Source: Planctomycetota bacterium
GTDB taxonomy: Bacteria > Planctomycetota > SZUA-567 > H5-PLA8
Assembly: GCA_015075375.1 (NCBI GenBank)
Contig: JABTUM010000004.1
Span: forward strand, 558,001-622,000
Length of the DNA: 64,000 nt
Reading direction: 5' to 3'
Each line of letters opens with the position of its first letter. Positions within the stretch are counted from its first letter, which is position 1. Under the pieces are notes generated by a model that had not been told where the DNA came from, made no database searches, and saw only the letters and a program-made list of their open reading frames with translations. Made by a program: the position numbers and the translations under genes. This document shows, piece by piece, positions 61,451 to 64,000 of this stretch.

Positions 61451-64000
61451 TTAACGCCTCGCCGTGGTTTTGTGCCGTCCCAGCGCCCAAGCCGCCAATT
61501 CGCGCAGCTTGGTGTCGGGGTCGCGCAAGGCGGCTTCGAGCGCCGCGGCGCTGGAGCGGGTAGGTATATGCGCCAGCAGATGCAGCGCGCGGGCGCGCAC
61601 CTGAACGTCGGTGGAAGCCAGATCGGAAGCCAAACCCTCGACGGCGGCGTTGCCCTGATCCTGCAGCGCGCGCGCGGCGTGGGTCTGGAATTTCGACTCG
61701 CGGTTGTGAAAAACTTCCAGCAGCCGCGCCAGCGCTTCGGGGCGCGGACAGGCGCCCAATCCTTCCAGTCCGGCGCTCTGATCCAGCAGCGCGGTCGATT
61801 TGGCGAAGCGTAAGAGCAAGGTGAGTTCCTCTTCGCCGCCGGCAATGCCGAGCGCGCGCAGCCAGCGCGGATCGATGCGCAGCAACGCTTGGGCTTCGCC
61901 GGCGGCTAGCTGGCAAGCACGGCGGTCGCCGATACGCGCCAGCGCTTCCGCGGCGGCGGCTTTGACGCCCGTATCGAGGTCGGCCAGCGCCATCGCCAGC
62001 GGCTGAACCGCGGCTTGCGCGCGGGCCTTGCCCAGTGCTTGCGCAGCCTGCTCGCGCACCGTGTCGGAAGAATCGCGCAGCGCGGGAATCAGAACCGCGA
62101 CCGTCTCCGAATCGGCGGCCAGGTCGGGGCGCAGCGCCAGAATGCCGCTGGCGGCGATGCGCGCGCCTTCCTTGGTGCTGCTGAGCATCGCGCGCAAAGC
62201 CCCGGCGTTGGGCGCCTGGACCTGCGGCGCGCACAGGCGCACGAGCGGCGGCAACGTGTACGCGTCGCCCAGCGCGAGGACGTCGAACAAGCCGGGAAAA
62301 ACTTCGGGGCGGCGCTGCATCACCAGCGCGCGGGCGGCCGTCTCGCGCAAAGCCGCCTGCGTCAGCCGCATGCCCGCGCGCAGGCCTTCCGTCCCGTCCG
62401 AACGCGCGCACAGCGCCGCCAGCGCCGCGCGGAGCAAGGCGTCTTCCGGCCGCTTCACGAAGATATCAACAAGCGAGGCTTCGACCGGCACGGCTTGCGT
62501 GACGAGATTCGAAAGATACGCGCGAGAGAGCGGCTCACCGTCGCCCAACCCCAGCAGCACGACCGCCAGCCGCCGGTACGGCAGCGGCGCGCTCGAACCG
62601 GCGCCTTGAAGCCAGCGCACGATCCACGCCGCTCCCGCGCCGCCTTCGAGCGAGCCCAGAGCAACCAGTGCCTGCGCGCGGACAAGATCGGCCTGCGCCG
62701 GCGTGCCCGCGACGAGGCGGCCCAGCTCGTCGGCGAGCGCCGCTTCGCCGCCAAAGCGCCCGGTGACGCCCTGCGCCTTGTCGCGTACGCGGGTGGAAGC
62801 GAGGAGCTTCGCCCAGAGCGGATCGGTCGGCTTGCGGCGTTCGAGCAGAATAGCGAGCGCCGCGGCGCTGGCGCGACTGTCGGCGCCCAGGCACGCCGCT
62901 TCCAGTTCGGCCGGTTCGAGCGGATCGGTTAGCGCTGGGATGCGCGTAGGCGGAAACGGGAGCGGATACGCCGCATTCGCATGCGCGGCGGACCACTCGG
63001 TCCACCAGTCGCCCAAGCGTTCGGCGGCGGCTTCTTCGTCGGCCAACGGCTCGTAGGAACTGTAGCCCAGCGTGCGCGCGGTGAGCTGAAAAACCGCGCG
63101 CCCCGCGTCGGCGGCTTCGTAACCGTTGCCGCGCAACAGATCGATCAGGTGCGGCGCGGCGCGGGTGTCCTGCAGGCTGCCTGCGGCGCTCGCGGCGCTG
63201 CGGCGCATGCCGCTGTACTCGTCGTAGAGCGCGCCGCGCACGAACGGCCGCACCAGCGGCGCGAGGCGCGGATACCGCGAGGCCATGAACGCGGCGCCGT
63301 CGAGCCCCGCGCGGCGTTCGGTGTACGAATCGTGGCCCAGGCGTTCGAGCAGAAACGGCAGGACCAACGGCGAGCGCCAGTAGCCCAGATCGGCGGCCGT
63401 AAAAGATGCCGCGGAGGTTTCGTTCAGCAGCAGCGGCGCGGCGCTGACCAGCGCCAATTCCGCCGGCGACGCGCGCAGGACGGCCGTATAGCCGACACGG
63501 CTCTCGTCGTCGGGCAAAGTCGCCAGCGCGCGCGCGGCCTGCTCGACGACTACGCGGCGCTGGTCCTCGCCGAAGGCCGTTCGCGCCTCTTGCCACCACG
63601 CGCGAAAGCGATCAAGGTCGTCCACGGGGCGCGAAGTGGCCCGGAAGAGCGCCACACGCGCTTCGTCGCGGCGCGTAAAAACCGGATCGTCGGCCAGATC
63701 GATCAAGCGCTGGATATGGTCGCGGCGCGCGAGCGAGCCGAGCACGAAAAGCGCGTTATCGGCGGCGCCGTCCTCGGGCGACTTGGCCAGATCCAGCAGC
63801 GCCGGCACGAGTTGTTCGGGCGGGAGCAGCGCGCCTTCTTCATCGAGCCAGAAAAAGAGCTGATTGAGCACCTGTTGCGTCGGCTTCTTACGCGCGTCGC
63901 CGTCGGGCAGCTTGGCGAGTTCGGCGGCGGCGCGAGCGGCCCAGTCCAACAACGCGGGCACCGATTCGAGATCGCGCAGCGCCACCAGGGCGCGCGCGGC
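61451..64000 (-). CDS. HEAT-repeat protein, 5' end beyond the window
   Basis: About 849 residues are visible and the frame is open to the right edge: ahead of the in-frame GTG at 63985 the translation AARALVALRDLESVPALLDW is itself a HEAT repeat, so the true start is outside. The whole protein consists of HEAT/PBS-lyase-type helices, clearest at the C terminus (SDTVREQAAQALGKARAQAA; TGVKAAAAEALARIGD; DTKLRELAAWALGRHK). No signal peptide is visible in this part. The stop is 7 bp from the convergent sulfotransferase fusion gene. A protein-binding scaffold; partner unknown. Confidence 0.88.
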   Translation of the reverse strand, partial: AARALVALRDLESVPALLDWAARAAAELAKLPDGDARKKPTQQVLNQLFFWLDEEGALLPPEQLVPALLDLAKSPEDGAADNALFVLGSLARRDHIQRLIDLADDPVFTRRDEARVALFRATSRPVDDLDRFRAWWQEARTAFGEDQRRVVVEQAARALATLPDDESRVGYTAVLRASPAELALVSAAPLLLNETSAASFTAADLGYWRSPLVLPFLLERLGHDSYTERRAGLDGAAFMASRYPRLAPLVRPFVRGALYDEYSGMRRSAASAAGSLQDTRAAPHLIDLLRGNGYEAADAGRAVFQLTARTLGYSSYEPLADEEAAAERLGDWWTEWSAAHANAAYPLPFPPTRIPALTDPLEPAELEAACLGADSRASAAALAILLERRKPTDPLWAKLLASTRVRDKAQGVTGRFGGEAALADELGRLVAGTPAQADLVRAQALVALGSLEGGAGAAWIVRWLQGAGSSAPLPYRRLAVVLLGLGDGEPLSRAYLSNLVTQAVPVEASLVDIFVKRPEDALLRAALAALCARSDGTEGLRAGMRLTQAALRETAARALVMQRRPEVFPGLFDVLALGDAYTLPPLVRLCAPQVQAPNAGALRAMLSSTKEGARIAASGILALRPDLAADSETVAVLIPALRDSSDTVREQAAQALGKARAQAAVQPLAMALADLDTGVKAAAAEALARIGDRRACQLAAGEAQALLRIDPRWLRALGIAGGEEELTLLLRFAKSTALLDQSAGLEGLGACPRPEALARLLEVFHNRESKFQTHAARALQDQGNAAVEGLASDLASTDVQVRARALHLLAHIPTRSSAAALEAALRDPDTKLRELAAWALGRHKTTARR

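Overview
The window is high-GC bacterial DNA, densely packed with about 55 protein genes on both strands. It holds no rRNA or tRNA gene that I can see. The gene mix suggests a Planctomycetota-like bacterium or a related environmental lineage, probably known only from a metagenome. It includes Hanks-type Ser/Thr kinases with TPR tails, an ECF sigma factor with its anti-sigma factor, HEAT, TPR and ankyrin proteins, an OprO/P-type porin, a very large glycine-rich beta-helix protein with a choice-of-anchor Q-like motif, and a lone LAB_N protein beside a GT2 glycosyltransferase. This taxonomy is inference; no marker here settles it.

Layout. At 0-9.6 kb: a lipocalin-like gene (cut by the left edge), a HIT hydrolase, an ECF sigma/anti-sigma pair, a secreted protein, an M48 lipoprotein protease, a zinc anti-sigma-like protein, lipoyl synthase, two small-molecule-domain proteins, and a duplicated pair of TPR-alpha/beta-hydrolases. 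At 9.6-11.2 kb: a retron-type reverse transcriptase preceded by a strongly folded 258-bp leader laid out like an msr-msd RNA. At 11.2-23.2 kb: a CysQ-like nucleotidase, an SMP-30 lactonase, a large secreted glycosidase-like protein, LAB_N plus GT2, a CNNM/CorC protein, a metallophosphoesterase-HAD fusion, and a Rieske/amidohydrolase/AraC cluster. At 23.2-45 kb: mostly housekeeping and metabolic genes (infA, D-lactate dehydrogenase, TrmB, PyrF, TruD, MnmA) among a Ser/Thr kinase, oxidoreductases, a DUF255 thioredoxin protein and a few AT-richer orphan genes. At 45.07-45.35 kb: a small inverted-repeat element (MITE-like). At 45.4-49.7 kb: two genes whose frames are broken in this sequence, a zinc-ribbon/kinase/TPR protein interrupted at a (GC)7 tract and a porin with at least four frameshifts. 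At 49.9-64 kb: a toroid-fold lipoprotein, a 2053-residue Gly-rich secreted protein, a divergent glycosyltransferase-TPR-sulfotransferase fusion, and a HEAT-repeat protein cut by the right edge.

The strongest candidate for an undescribed system is the retron. The RT carries the retron hallmarks NAxxH and VTG as well as a YSDD catalytic box. The leader shows an a1/a2-like pairing that ends exactly beside an AGC branching-guanosine candidate, two msr-like stem-loops and one long msd-like hairpin. No known retron effector is fused or adjacent, so its function is open. A second theme is cell-surface construction: the giant beta-helix protein shares a 273-bp AT-rich divergent promoter region with the GT-TPR-sulfotransferase gene.
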